From Desulfobulbaceae bacterium (lineage in GTDB: Bacteria; Desulfobacterota; Desulfobulbia; Desulfobulbales; SURF-16), in assembly GCA_020444175.1 (NCBI GenBank), contig JAHLLM010000007.1, positions 62,001 through 126,000 on the forward strand: a stretch of DNA of 64,000 nt, given 5' to 3'. The notes beneath the pieces are model-generated. The model made no database searches. It saw only the letters and a list, made by a program, of their open reading frames with translations, and was not told the origin of the DNA. Position 1 is the stretch's first letter, and each line of letters starts with the position of its first letter. Made by a program: the position numbers and the translations under genes. This document shows positions 9,388 to 19,818 of the stretch, piece by piece.

Positions 9388-10938
9388 TTACAAAGGGATA
9401 TTACCGTGCTTTTTCATGGGATTGGTGTCACGTTTATTCTGGAGCATGCCCAGGGCTTTTATGATGCGGAAACGTGTCCTGGCCGGTTCAATGATATCAT
9501 CCACATAGCCTCTTCTTGCTGCGCCATAGGGATTTGCCACCTTTTCCGCATATTCTTTCTCCTTATCCAGAAGAAATTTCGCAGGATCGTCCTTCTTTTT
9601 GGCCTCACGGCCGTAAAGTACCTCAACCGCGCCCTTTGCTCCCATAACGGCAATTTCAGCCGTGGGCCAGGCATAATTAATGTCACCCCGCAGATGTTTT
9701 GAAGACATAACACAATAAGCACCGCCGTAGGCCTTGCGGGTGACAACGGTGACCTTGGGAACAGTAGCCTCGGCATAGGCAAAGAGAATTTTTGCTCCAT
9801 TGCGGATAGCGCCGTTATATTCCTGATTGGTGCCTGGCAGAAATCCAGGAACATCAACAAATGTTACTATGGGGATATTGAAACAGTCGCAGAACCGCAC
9901 AAAACGCGCTCCCTTGATCGATGAATCAATATCAAGCACCCCGGACAAATGACATGGCTGGTTGGCCACAATCCCCACACAGAAACCGTTATAGCGGGCA
10001 AATCCGGTGATAATGTTCGGGGCAAACAGCTCTTTTAATTCAAAGAATTCACCGTTGTCAACCGTACGATGAATAACCTCCTTCATATCATAGGCGGCAT
10101 TGGGGTTTTCCGGTATAATCTGATTGAGGTATTCCTCTCTTCTGTTGGGACTATCTTCCGTGGCCAGATATGGAGGATTTTCTACATTATTCTGGGGAAG
10201 GAAGGAAAAGAGTTTTCTCACATAACTAATGGCATCGATACCGTTCTCAGCGGCATAATCCGCCACGCCGCTCTTGGTGGCGTGCATCATGGCACCGCCC
10301 AGCTCCTCAACGGTCACATCCTCATGGGTAACCGATTTAACCACCTTTGGTCCGGTAAGAAACATATAGCTGTTGTTTTTTACCATTATGGAAAAATCAG
10401 TCAGGGCCGGGGAATAAACAGCGCCTCCGGCACAGGGGCCGAAAATAGCTGATATCTGCGGCACCACGCCGGATGCCATGACATTTCGCAGGAAGATATC
10501 CGTATATCCGGCAAGGCTCTCGATGCCTTCCTGTATACGCGCTCCACCGGAATCGTTCAAGCCGATCACCGGTGCGCCGTTTTTTATGGCCAGATCCATG
10601 ATTTTAATTATCTTTTCAGCAAATGTCTCGGACAGGGAACCGCCAAGAACGGTAAAATCCTGCGAAAACACATAGACAAGGCGACCCTCGATGGTGCCGT
10701 AGCCTGTGACAACGCCATCGCCGAGAAATTGTTTTTTCTCCATGCCGAAATGAGTACAGCGATGGGCCTTGAACATATCAAACTCTTCAAAAGAGCCCTC
10801 GTCAACGAGGAGATTGATACGTTCCCTGGCCGTCATTTTGCCCTGGGCATGGTGTTTATCTATACGCTCCTGCCCTCCTCCCAGGCGCGCCTGGCCACGA
10901 AGGTGCATGAGTTCATCTAGTTTTTGCTGCATGCTCAT
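9388..10938 (-). CDS. mmdA: methylmalonyl-CoA decarboxylase alpha / propionyl-CoA carboxylase carboxyltransferase subunit
   Basis: [46 protein letters not shown]. Confidence 0.94.
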   Translation of the reverse strand: MSMQQKLDELMHLRGQARLGGGQERIDKHHAQGKMTARERINLLVDEGSFEEFDMFKAHRCTHFGMEKKQFLGDGVVTGYGTIEGRLVYVFSQDFTVLGGSLSETFAEKIIKIMDLAIKNGAPVIGLNDSGGARIQEGIESLAGYTDIFLRNVMASGVVPQISAIFGPCAGGAVYSPALTDFSIMVKNNSYMFLTGPKVVKSVTHEDVTVEELGGAMMHATKSGVADYAAENGIDAISYVRKLFSFLPQNNVENPPYLATEDSPNRREEYLNQIIPENPNAAYDMKEVIHRTVDNGEFFELKELFAPNIITGFARYNGFCVGIVANQPCHLSGVLDIDSSIKGARFVRFCDCFNIPIVTFVDVPGFLPGTNQEYNGAIRNGAKILFAYAEATVPKVTVVTRKAYGGAYCVMSSKHLRGDINYAWPTAEIAVMGAKGAVEVLYGREAKKKDDPAKFLLDKEKEYAEKVANPYGAARRGYVDDIIEPARTRFRIIKALGMLQNKRDTNPMKKHGNIPL

Positions 10939-10941
10939 AAT

Positions 10942-11346
10942 TTATCCTTTTTTCGCACAAAACTCCGTGAGCACCCCAAATGATGACTTGGGATGGAGAA
11001 AGGCAACTTCCTTGCCGCCGGCTCCGGGAACAGGAGTTTCATGGATCAGTTTGCAGCCGCTGCTCCTGGCCTTTTCAAGCTGATCTGCGATATTGTCTGT
11101 TTTATAAGCTATATGATGGATACCCTCACCTTTTTTGGCGAGAAAACCTGCTATGGGACTGCTGTCATCGGTTGGTTCAAGCAATTCAATGTGAAGCTCC
11201 CCCAACCTGAAAAAAGCGGTTTTCACTTTCTGACTCTTGACTGTCTCAACCTTTTCCAGGGTCAGCCCAAGGACGTCTTCATAAAAGGTGCGGGCTGCTT
11301 CTATGGATTTGACGGCAATACCGATATGATCAATTTTTTCCAGCAT
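10942..11346 (-). CDS. mce: methylmalonyl-CoA epimerase
   Basis: Glyoxalase fold: IDHIGIAVKSIEAARTFYEDVLGL; GEGIHHIAYKTDNI. Confidence 0.93.
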   Translation of the reverse strand: MLEKIDHIGIAVKSIEAARTFYEDVLGLTLEKVETVKSQKVKTAFFRLGELHIELLEPTDDSSPIAGFLAKKGEGIHHIAYKTDNIADQLEKARSSGCKLIHETPVPGAGGKEVAFLHPKSSFGVLTEFCAKKG

Positions 11347-11360
11347 AAGTTATCTCTATC

Positions 11361-13001
11361 TTAGCGATATTCACCAAACACCTTGCGTAAGACATTACAT
11401 ATCTCCCCCAATGTGGCATACTCTTTAACCGCATTCAAAACATAAGGAAAGAGATTTGTGTCATTTTGGGCGGCCTGATTAAGGTCATCCAGTGCCAGGC
11501 TTACATTTTCGCTATTTCTCTTTTTTTTCAGCCTGGCAAGATTTTCAACCTGAAACTGTTCGATTTCCGGATCAACACGCAGGGTGGCTGGTTTGCTTTT
11601 TTCTTCGATTTGAAAGCTGTTCACCCCAACAATCAGGCGCTCTCCGGATTCAATCTCCCGTTGGTAATCGTAGGCAGCGTTTTCTATCTGCCGCTGGATA
11701 AAGCCCTCTTCAATGGCAGCAACCACACCACCTGACTTATCGATTTTGTCGATCAGTTCTTCTGCCTCTTTTTCAATCTGAGAGGTAAGCTCCTCAATAA
11801 AATAAGAACCGGCAAGGGGATCAACCGTGTTGGCAACGCCGGACTCATGGGCGATTATCTGTTGTGTCCTCAGGGCAGTCCTCACCGAATCCTCAGTGGG
11901 CAGGGACAGGGCTTCATCCCGGGAATTCGTATGCAGAGACTGGGTTCCGCCAAACACTGCGGCCAGAGCCTGCAAAGTAACCCGGACAATATTATTGTCT
12001 ATTTGCTGCGCCGTCAAGGTATTGCCTGCAGTCTGGGTATGAAAACGCAGCATCCAGCTTGACGGCTTTTGGGCCTTGAAACGTTCCTTCATTATTCGCG
12101 CCCACAGTCTTCTGGCCGCTCTGAACTTTGCAATCTCTTCAAGCAGGTCGGACGAGGCATTAAAGAAAAAAGCAAGGCGCCTGGCAAAAACGTCAAGTTC
12201 AAGACCGGCATCAAGGGCGGCCTGGACATAGGTAATGCCGTTTGCCAGGGTGAAGGCAACCTCCTGAACCGCTGTTGAACCGGCTTCACGAATATGATAT
12301 CCGGAAATGGAAATGGTGTTAAAAGCCGGGGTATGTTTGCTGCACCACTGAAATATATTGGTAATCAGCCGAAGACTGGGCTTGGGGGGAAATATATAGG
12401 TACCACGGGCCACATATTCTTTGAGGATATCATTCTGGATAGTACCTTTCAGCTTTTCCGGAGACACTCCCTGCTTTTCGGCAACCGCAACATACATAGC
12501 AAGGAGCACGATGGCCGGTGAGTTTATGGTCATCGATGTGCTGACGCTGTCCAGGGGAATCTGTTCAAAAAGAATCTCCATATCGGCAAGGGAATCAATG
12601 GCCACACCCACCTTGCCGACTTCGCCGATACTCATGGAATCATCTGAATCATAGCCGATCTGGGTGGGAAGATCAAAGGCCACGGACAGGCCGGTTGTTC
12701 CCTGCTCAAGGAGGTATCTGTATCTCTTGTTTGATTCCGCAGCAGAAGAAAAGCCTGCGTACTGACGCATGGTCCACAGACGGCCGCGATACATGGTTGG
12801 CTGCACCCCTCTTGTATAAGGATAGCTGCCCGGAAAACCAAGATTTTCCATGTAATTTTCATCTACCTCGTGTGGAAGGGCCAGCCTAGGAATTTCCCGA
12901 CCTCCATGTGAGATGAATTTTTCCCTTCGCTCCGGAAAACGGGCAAGGCTTTTTGCCAGCTCATTATCCCGCCAGTTTTTAAAATAGTCGTTTTTCTTCA
13001 T
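11361..13001 (-). CDS. methylmalonyl-CoA mutase, large (catalytic barrel) subunit
   Basis: [69 protein letters not shown]; 546 aa without a B12 domain. Confidence 0.95.
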   Translation of the reverse strand: MKKNDYFKNWRDNELAKSLARFPERREKFISHGGREIPRLALPHEVDENYMENLGFPGSYPYTRGVQPTMYRGRLWTMRQYAGFSSAAESNKRYRYLLEQGTTGLSVAFDLPTQIGYDSDDSMSIGEVGKVGVAIDSLADMEILFEQIPLDSVSTSMTINSPAIVLLAMYVAVAEKQGVSPEKLKGTIQNDILKEYVARGTYIFPPKPSLRLITNIFQWCSKHTPAFNTISISGYHIREAGSTAVQEVAFTLANGITYVQAALDAGLELDVFARRLAFFFNASSDLLEEIAKFRAARRLWARIMKERFKAQKPSSWMLRFHTQTAGNTLTAQQIDNNIVRVTLQALAAVFGGTQSLHTNSRDEALSLPTEDSVRTALRTQQIIAHESGVANTVDPLAGSYFIEELTSQIEKEAEELIDKIDKSGGVVAAIEEGFIQRQIENAAYDYQREIESGERLIVGVNSFQIEEKSKPATLRVDPEIEQFQVENLARLKKKRNSENVSLALDDLNQAAQNDTNLFPYVLNAVKEYATLGEICNVLRKVFGEYR

Positions 13002-13063
13002 TGGATCACTATGTTGTCTGTCGTTGAGGGACGCTACCTTTATTACTTTTTGCCGCTTTTATC

Positions 13064-13200
13064 GTAGGTTGGGTAGAGCGGGGGAACTCTAAATTGTTGG
13101 GTTTCGCTTAATTTTTCTCATGCCGGGATGATGGAGCGCCAGGGGTAAGAGCGAAACCCAACAATATTCTGGTGATTTGACTCAGCTCTACCCAACCTAC
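13064..13200. repeat. palindromic repeat unit 1 (AGGTTGGGT family)
   Basis: Outer arms GTAGGTTGGGTAGAGC..AGCTCTACCCAACCTAC; inner arms TTGTTGGGTTTCGCTT..GAGCGAAACCCAACAA. Confidence 0.9.
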
Positions 13201-13258
13201 TGCTACCGCAACCGCCCCTTCTTCATTTCTTCTTCTTTCCTGTAAAATCTTGCTAATC

Positions 13259-13400
13259 GCAGGTTGGGTTGAGCGTATTTAATGACTTATCGTTGTTGGG
13301 TTTCGCTTAATTCTTTCCATGCCTAGGTGATGCAATGCCAAGGAGCTGAGCGAAACCCAACAATATTCTGGTGATTTGACCCAGCTCTACCCAACCTACT
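13259..13400. repeat. palindromic repeat unit 2 (AGGTTGGGT family)
   Basis: Same architecture as unit 1; shared cores TGTTGGGTTTCGCTTAAT and GAGCGAAACCCAACAATATTCTGGTGATTTGAC. Confidence 0.9.
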
Positions 13401-13401
13401 G

Positions 13402-14340
13402 CTACGGCTCAGCACTTAACTTCTTGTAAAAACGTGCAATTAATTCATGGGCCGCTTTCTGGGGGTCGTTACTCTCTTTGTTGATTTCAGACCGAAATGT
13501 TTCCTGCAATTGCGGTTTCAACATTTCCAGAGCCCGTTCGATGACCTCAATCTCGCGTGATTTTTGCCTTCTTTTCATGAATTCGCCTTTTTGACGAAAA
13601 AGAGACTCAAGTTCATAGATAGTTTCGATAAGCCGGTCAACGCCATAGCCATCAGTGGCCTTGGTCTGGCAGATCCTTCTCAGAGCATCATCTTTTTCCC
13701 GCAGAACAGACTCCATTTCCATAGTCAGAGTTTCTGCGCCCCGGCAATCCATTTTATTGACCACAAGAAGATCGGCAACTTCAAGAATACCGGCCTTCAT
13801 GGCCTGGATTTCATCCCCAAGGCCCGGGGCCATTACCATCATGGTAATATCAGCCAGGCGGACTATATCCATCTCGGACTGACCGACGCCCACTGTCTCA
13901 ATAATGACAGGCGAGCAACCGGCTGAAGCCATAACCCGGACAACCGCACCGGCAGCAGAGCACAGACCGCCCAGTCTTCCCCTGGTTGCCATGGATCTTA
14001 CAACCACGTCGGGATCCAGGGCATGACTCATCATTCGTATTCGGTCGCCAAGAAGTGCTCCGCCGCTTAAGGGAGAACTTGGATCAACGGCAATAATACC
14101 GACCCTTTTGCCGAGGCTGCGCAGGGAGCTGACAAGAGCGTTGGTCAGGGTTGACTTGCCGACACCTGGGGAACCTGTGATGCCAATGACAAGGGAGGCA
14201 TCGACACTTTTATGATCAAGAGACGAAAGGATGGATTCAGAGCCGTGTTCATTATTTTCTACAATGGTAATAGCTCTGGCAATGGCTCGCGGTTCGTTAT
14301 TTCGGATGCCGCGAAGAAGAGTTTCCATGTCTTTTATCAA
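13402..14340 (-). CDS. meaB: MeaB/ArgK-family GTPase (methylmalonyl-CoA mutase chaperone)
   Basis: GITGSPGVGKSTLTNAL, VDPSSPLSGGALLGDRIRM, VNKMD. Confidence 0.94.
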   Translation of the reverse strand: MIKDMETLLRGIRNNEPRAIARAITIVENNEHGSESILSSLDHKSVDASLVIGITGSPGVGKSTLTNALVSSLRSLGKRVGIIAVDPSSPLSGGALLGDRIRMMSHALDPDVVVRSMATRGRLGGLCSAAGAVVRVMASAGCSPVIIETVGVGQSEMDIVRLADITMMVMAPGLGDEIQAMKAGILEVADLLVVNKMDCRGAETLTMEMESVLREKDDALRRICQTKATDGYGVDRLIETIYELESLFRQKGEFMKRRQKSREIEVIERALEMLKPQLQETFRSEINKESNDPQKAAHELIARFYKKLSAEP

Positions 14341-14759
14341 GGTTGTTCAGCCCTGTGATTACGGCAGGCAGAGCGGAATGCCTCCAGGATTTCTTCCAAC
14401 GGTGTGCCGGGGGTAAAAACCTGGGAAATACCCGCCTTTTTCAGCTCTTCTTTGTCCTCATCCGGGATAACGCCGCCTCCGAGAACGGGAATATCATGGC
14501 AGTGGGCTTTTTTGAGGGCCTCAACCACAGCCGGAAAAAGGCGCAGATGTGCTCCGGACAGAGAAGACAGCCCAATGGCGGACACATCTTCCTGAATGGC
14601 GGCTGCGGCAATTTCCTCCGGAGTTCTGCGGATGCCGGTATAGATAACTTCAAAACCGTCATCCCGCAGGGCACGGGCAATAAACTTGGCACCCCGGTCA
14701 TGACCGTCAAGACCCGGTTTTGCAATAAGGACTCTGTAGGGAGTAATTTTTTTTGTCAT
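14337..14759 (-). CDS. methylmalonyl-CoA mutase small (B12-binding) subunit
   Basis: AKPGLDGHDRGAKFIARALRDDGFEVIYTG cobalamin-binding DxHxxG. Confidence 0.95.
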   Translation of the reverse strand: MTKKITPYRVLIAKPGLDGHDRGAKFIARALRDDGFEVIYTGIRRTPEEIAAAAIQEDVSAIGLSSLSGAHLRLFPAVVEALKKAHCHDIPVLGGGVIPDEDKEELKKAGISQVFTPGTPLEEILEAFRSACRNHRAEQP

Positions 14760-14761
14760 TT

Positions 14762-15631
14762 TTAGAAAACACCTTTACAAAATTCACCGAGTTTTCCGAG
14801 ATCTTCACAGACATGAATACCGGCATTCTTCATGGCTTCTATTTTAGCAGCGGCAGTTCCGCTGCCGCCACTGACGATTGCTCCGGCGTGTCCCATCCTG
14901 CGCCCCGGAGGAGCTGTGAGTCCTGCTATAAAACCGACAACTGGTTTCGTCACGTTCTCTTTGACATAAAGGGCTGCCTCTTCTTCGGCACTGCCACCTA
15001 TCTCACCAACCATGACGATTCCCCGGGTAGATTCATCATTCTCAAAAGAGGCAAGGCAATCGATGAAATCAGTGCCGACAACAGGGTCTCCGCCAATGCC
15101 GAGACAGGTCGTCTGGCCAAGGCCCTGTCTACTCAACTGATGAACCACCTCGTAAGTCAGGGTGCCGGATCGCGACACAACACCGACCGGACCGCCGGCT
15201 AGATGAATCGGCCCCGGCATAATGCCTATTTTACAAATCCCCGGAGTAATGATGCCCGGGCAGTTGGGTCCGATAAGACGTGAACTGCCAAGGCAAAGAT
15301 AATGCTTGACCTTGAGCATATCAAGTGCTGGAATTCCTTCAGTTATACAGACAATAAGACCTACTCCGGCATCAATAGCCTCGCATATCGCATCAGCGGC
15401 AAATGGCGGAGGGACAAATATCATACTTGTATTGGCGCCAGTCTGGCTCACGGCCTCGCGCACCGTATTATAAACCGGCACATCATCCATCCGTTCCCCG
15501 CCTTTGCCGGGAGTCACGCCGGCAACAACATTTGTACCGTATTCGATGCACTGCCTGGTATGAAACTGCCCTTCCCTGCCTGTGATACCCTGAACCAGGA
15601 GACGGGTTGCATTATTGACAAAAATACTCAT
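14762..15631 (-). CDS. sucD: succinyl-CoA synthetase alpha subunit
   Basis: [44 protein letters not shown]. Confidence 0.96.
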   Translation of the reverse strand: MSIFVNNATRLLVQGITGREGQFHTRQCIEYGTNVVAGVTPGKGGERMDDVPVYNTVREAVSQTGANTSMIFVPPPFAADAICEAIDAGVGLIVCITEGIPALDMLKVKHYLCLGSSRLIGPNCPGIITPGICKIGIMPGPIHLAGGPVGVVSRSGTLTYEVVHQLSRQGLGQTTCLGIGGDPVVGTDFIDCLASFENDESTRGIVMVGEIGGSAEEEAALYVKENVTKPVVGFIAGLTAPPGRRMGHAGAIVSGGSGTAAAKIEAMKNAGIHVCEDLGKLGEFCKGVF

Positions 15632-16785
15632 CGTACCATCTCCGCAACCTTGGAAGCCGCATCGGCAAGGGTATCAGCCGTAAGCAGCTCCAGCCCGGAA
15701 TCAGCCAGAATCCGTCTTCCCTGTTCAACATTGGTTCCTTCCATGCGTATTACCAGCGGCACTTTCACACCAACGTTTTTAACCGCCTTGACAATGCCGC
15801 TTGCCAGGACATCGCAGCGCAGAATACCGCCAAAAATATTTATCAAAATTCCTTTTACCTGGCTGTCGCTTAAAATAATCTGAAAGCCCTTTTCAACCAT
15901 TTCCCGGGTCGCTCCGCCGCCCACATCAAGAAAATTTGCCGGTTCCGCACCAGCCCTTTTTATGATGTCCATGGTTGCCATGGCAAGACCTGCTCCGTTC
16001 ACCATGTTGCCCACATTGCCGGACAACCTGATATAATTGAGATTATGCCGGCGGGCCTCCGCCTCAAGGGGATCCTCTTCAGAGGCATCGCGATACTCCT
16101 TCAAATCAGGATGACGGAAAAGAGCGCTGTCATCAAGGATGATTTTGGCATCCAGGGCAAGGGGAGATCCATTCTCTGTGACGATGAGGGGATTAATTTC
16201 AAGAAGAGAGCAGTCATTCTCAATAAAAAGACGGTAAAGGGAGGCAATACATGCCAGCCATGCCTTCATATTTTCCCGGGGGACACCAAGACCGAATGCA
16301 ACCTGACGCAAATGATGGGGTTGCAGTCCGATAAGGGGGTTCACGCTGACACGGGTTATCTTATCCGGGCTCTCGGTTGCGGTTTCCTCAATATCCATAC
16401 CCCCGGCAGTACTGGCAAGTATAACCAGGGAGGCCGTATCGCGGTCGAGAAGAATGGAAAAATAAAACTCCTGGCGGATGGAAACAGCCTTTTCAATGAG
16501 GACTTTCGAAACAGTCTGCCCTTCCGGTCCGGTTTGGGGAGTGACGAGCTTGATACCGAGAATCTGCTCAGCACATGCTTTCAGCTCGTTGCTGTCGGCG
16601 GCAAGTTTGACCCCGCCGCCCTTCCCTCTTCCACCGGCATGGATCTGTGCTTTGACAGCCACTGGAAAACCTAAGCCGCAACCTATCTCTACAGATTTAT
16701 CGACATTTTGCGCTACACCGCCGTCAGGGATTGGCACGGAGTATCTTGCAAAAAGCTCTTTTGCCTGGAATTCGTGAATTTTCAT
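15628..16785 (-). CDS. sucC: succinyl-CoA synthetase beta subunit
   Basis: [52 protein letters not shown]. Confidence 0.96.
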   Translation of the reverse strand: MKIHEFQAKELFARYSVPIPDGGVAQNVDKSVEIGCGLGFPVAVKAQIHAGGRGKGGGVKLAADSNELKACAEQILGIKLVTPQTGPEGQTVSKVLIEKAVSIRQEFYFSILLDRDTASLVILASTAGGMDIEETATESPDKITRVSVNPLIGLQPHHLRQVAFGLGVPRENMKAWLACIASLYRLFIENDCSLLEINPLIVTENGSPLALDAKIILDDSALFRHPDLKEYRDASEEDPLEAEARRHNLNYIRLSGNVGNMVNGAGLAMATMDIIKRAGAEPANFLDVGGGATREMVEKGFQIILSDSQVKGILINIFGGILRCDVLASGIVKAVKNVGVKVPLVIRMEGTNVEQGRRILADSGLELLTADTLADAASKVAEMVR

Positions 16786-16804
16786 AGTTTATTTCTAACA
16801 ATCC

Positions 16805-18697
16805 CTATTCAGGAAGGCCCATAGTGGACAATACCTGGGTAATCTCATCAAGAATGGTTGGATCATCAATGGTTGAAGGCATCCTGTATTCCTTGCCATT
16901 GGCTATGGCACGCATGGTTCCGCGCAGAATTTTGCCGGAGCGTGTTTTCGGCAGGCGATGGGCCAGAATAGATTCACGATAGCAGGCAATGGGCCCGATC
17001 TGATCGCGCACCATCTGGGCAAGCTCCTGTTTTACTTCCTCAAAGTCCCTTTGCACACCGGCTTTCAAAATAATGAAGCCAATCGGCTTTTCACCTTTCA
17101 ACTTATCATGGGTGCCGATTACAGCGCACTCGGCAACATCAGGGTGGTTGGCGATAACCTCCTCCATGGCGCCTGTGGAAAGCCGATGACCGGCGATATT
17201 AATGACATCGTCCATGCGACCCATGACATAAACATAGCCGTCCTCGTCGATAAAACCGCCGTCACTGGTTTCATAATACCCTTTAAAGGCCGACATATAG
17301 GATTTAACGAATTTCTTCTCGTCCCGCCACAGAGAGACAAGGGTCCCCGGCGGCAATGGAAGTTTTATGACCACATTGCCTTCCTGATTCGGACCAAGCT
17401 CCTTGCCGTGCTCATCAACGATATGAACGTCATATCCGGGAACAGCCTTTGTGGGAGATCCAGGTTTAACTGGAAATTCCTCTATGCCGCGGCAGTTGGC
17501 GACAATAGCCCAGCCGGTTTCAGTCTGCCACCAATGATCTATCACAGGGCACTTCAGGAGATCGCATGCCCAGTGGTAAGTATCCGGATCAAGCCGTTCA
17601 CCTGCAAGATAGAGGGCTTCAAAGGAGCTTAAATCATATTTTTTGCAGAATGCACCGTTGGGATCCTCTTTTTTGATGGCCCGGAATGCCGTTGGCGCCG
17701 TAAAAAGAGTTTTAACGCCATGCTCTGAGATAACTCTCCAGAAAGCGCCCGGATCAGGAGTGCCGATGGGCTTTCCTTCATAGAAAACCGTGGTGCAGCC
17801 TTTGAGCAGCGGCCCGTAGACAATATACGAATGACCGACCACCCAGCCGACATCCGAGGCTGACCAGAAAACATCTTTCGTGTCTATATTATAGATATTT
17901 TTCATGGACCAGTGCAGGGCAACGGCATGGCCGCCGTTGTCTCGCATAACGCCTTTGGGCATGCCTGTGGTCCCGGATGTATAGAGGATATAAAGAGGAT
18001 CTGTTGCCGCAACCGGTACACAATCAGCAGCTTCTGATTTATTCATTTCCTGCTGCCAGTCAAGGTCTCGGCCTTCCTGCAGTTCGGCTGTTACAAAAGG
18101 ACGTTGGAAAACAATGCATTTTTCCGGTTTATGGTCAGCCGAATCAAAGGCCTTGTCAACAAGGGGCTTGTAAGCCAGGGTCTTTTTCCCTTCAATGGCA
18201 CCTGATGCCGTCACGATGACCTTGGGTTGGGCATGATCGATACGTATTGCAAGTTCGTGGGCCGCAAAGCCGCCAAAAACAACGGAATGGACGGCCCCCA
18301 GTCGGGCGCAGGCCAGCATGGCCACTGCGGCTTCCGGGATCATGGGCATATAAATAATAACCGTATCGCCCTTGGAAACGCCCTGGGCTTTGAGAACCCC
18401 GGCAAAGCTTGATACTTTCCGGAGAAGTTCATTATAGGTGAGTTTGTAAATAGTATCTGTAACCGGCGAATCATAAATAATTGCCGCCTTATCACCAAGT
18501 CCGTTTTCCACATGTCTGTCAACGGCATTGTAGCAGGTGTTCAGCTCCGCACCGGAGAACCAGCGATAAAAAGGAGGATTGTCATCATCAAGCACTTTGT
18601 CCCATTTCTTATACCAGCTGATTCCTTCAGCAGCTTCGGCCCAGAATTCTTCAGGGTTATCTATACTTTTACTAAACAACTCGCTGTAGTTTGACAT
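16805..18697 (-). CDS. propionyl-CoA/acetyl-CoA-type acyl-CoA synthetase (PrpE-like)
   Basis: YTSGTTGMPKGVMRDNGG, WWQTETGW, ARLGAVHSVVFGGFAA; start refined to MSNYSELF. Confidence 0.88.
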   Translation of the reverse strand: MSNYSELFSKSIDNPEEFWAEAAEGISWYKKWDKVLDDDNPPFYRWFSGAELNTCYNAVDRHVENGLGDKAAIIYDSPVTDTIYKLTYNELLRKVSSFAGVLKAQGVSKGDTVIIYMPMIPEAAVAMLACARLGAVHSVVFGGFAAHELAIRIDHAQPKVIVTASGAIEGKKTLAYKPLVDKAFDSADHKPEKCIVFQRPFVTAELQEGRDLDWQQEMNKSEAADCVPVAATDPLYILYTSGTTGMPKGVMRDNGGHAVALHWSMKNIYNIDTKDVFWSASDVGWVVGHSYIVYGPLLKGCTTVFYEGKPIGTPDPGAFWRVISEHGVKTLFTAPTAFRAIKKEDPNGAFCKKYDLSSFEALYLAGERLDPDTYHWACDLLKCPVIDHWWQTETGWAIVANCRGIEEFPVKPGSPTKAVPGYDVHIVDEHGKELGPNQEGNVVIKLPLPPGTLVSLWRDEKKFVKSYMSAFKGYYETSDGGFIDEDGYVYVMGRMDDVINIAGHRLSTGAMEEVIANHPDVAECAVIGTHDKLKGEKPIGFIILKAGVQRDFEEVKQELAQMVRDQIGPIACYRESILAHRLPKTRSGKILRGTMRAIANGKEYRMPSTIDDPTILDEITQVLSTMGLPE

Positions 18698-18850
18698 GAC
18701 AAAACCTTCAGTAAAGTTAAAAATTATCCCTGCTCCAAAAACAGGTAGTTCCACCTATAACCTGAGAACCTTTATCATTGACAGGCATCTTTGTCAAGAT
18801 CAAGCGCGGGATGGAATTGGCGTCATATCAATGCCCAAAATACAAAAGGC

Positions 18851-18885
18851 AAAAAAAAACCCTGCCAAAAGGCAGGGGTTTTTTA
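18851..18885. terminator. bidirectional terminator
   Basis: AAAAAAAAACCCTGCCAAAAGGCAGGGGTTTTTT. Confidence 0.85.
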
Positions 18886-18906
18886 ACATCTGTTATGCAG
18901 AAAGCT

Positions 18907-19236
18907 TTAGCTGCAGGAACTTCCGCAGGAACCGCAGGCAGAGCCTCCTCCGCCAAGCGGTACACTTGAGGAGATAGCAAAGCCTGAACGCGGACCGGCA
19001 TCGACAAAATCTACTTTGATGCTGCCGCAGCTAGTCAATAAGGTTGATTCTACAAGAAATTTCAATTCATCGTGATCAAAAACCTGATCAGTGTCTTTTG
19101 GCTCATCCAGAGCCAATCCAAGTGATGGGCCAGCTCAGCCGCCCTGCATCAAAGCAATCCGAATAGCAGAATCAATATTATTCTGATCCAGATATGCCTT
19201 CAAATTCTTGATGGCGATATCAGTTACATCCAACAT
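18907..19236 (-). CDS. HesB/IscA-like selenoprotein (UGA = Sec at codon 34)
   Basis: Minus-strand ATG at 19236 reads MLDVTDIAIKNLKAYLDQNNIDSAIRIALMQGG-U-AGPSLGLALDEPKDTDQVFDHDELKFLVESTLLTSCGSIKVDFVDAGPRSGFAISSSVPLGGGGSACGSCGSSCS*; TGA at 19137-19135 replaces the Cys of the GGCxG HesB motif; the ORF track only caught the C-terminal part. Confidence 0.9.
19098..19116 (-). promoter_or_regulatory. candidate bacterial SECIS hairpin
   Basis: TTGGCTC-TGGAT-GAGCCAA: 7-bp perfect stem, 5-nt loop with G, stem starts 18 nt after the UGA. Confidence 0.7.
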
Positions 19237-19818
19237 ACAAAAACCTCCTCGTTAAAATTAGAAAAATATAAAAAATATAAAAATGTATTAAATTCTTGAA
19301 TATTATAAATTATGCTTTTCGTTTGTTCTCTGCTTCCCTGCCTAGTCTGTGAATTCCACACTCACATTAATAAGTATCTGGAATTATACATATCAACTGA
19401 AGATAAGAATCTTATCGGTTCCGCAGGGTTATAAATTAAAATAATAATGTATTTAAATTATAAGTAAAAAGAAACAAGAAGTCAACCGAATGAACAACGA
19501 CAGCTGCCGGAAACAAAGAAAAAAAAATTCCACCAGAGACGAAAAATCAACAAGTTATAACCCACAATCCTCTATCAGGATACTTCCTGCAAATGGAGGC
19601 AACTATTTGTAAATGTAAAAAAAGAGACATTTTTTTTGCACGATCGAGTACAACGATCTATAATCAGGAAAAGATATTTTACGGTCTCTCATTTATGCCC
19701 TTTTAAGGGTAAAAAATACCCAAATCGCAGTCAAAATTTCATTTATTGAAATACCTTGGCGGCTGGTCAGCGTCAGGGCTCAATGCGTGGTGTTCAATAA
19801 TTTTTACGGAACATACAT

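Noticed and set aside
13002-13401. CRISPR array
   Set aside because: Two palindromic units with ~140-nt length and no short regularly spaced direct repeats; no cas genes in the window.
16958-17632. 224-aa plus-strand ORF
   Set aside because: Antisense to the acyl-CoA synthetase; shadow ORF.
18907-19236. Pseudogene interpretation of the HesB-like gene because of the internal TGA
   Set aside because: Single TGA exactly at the conserved Cys, intact reading frame on both sides, SECIS-like hairpin at the right distance; selenoprotein is the better reading.
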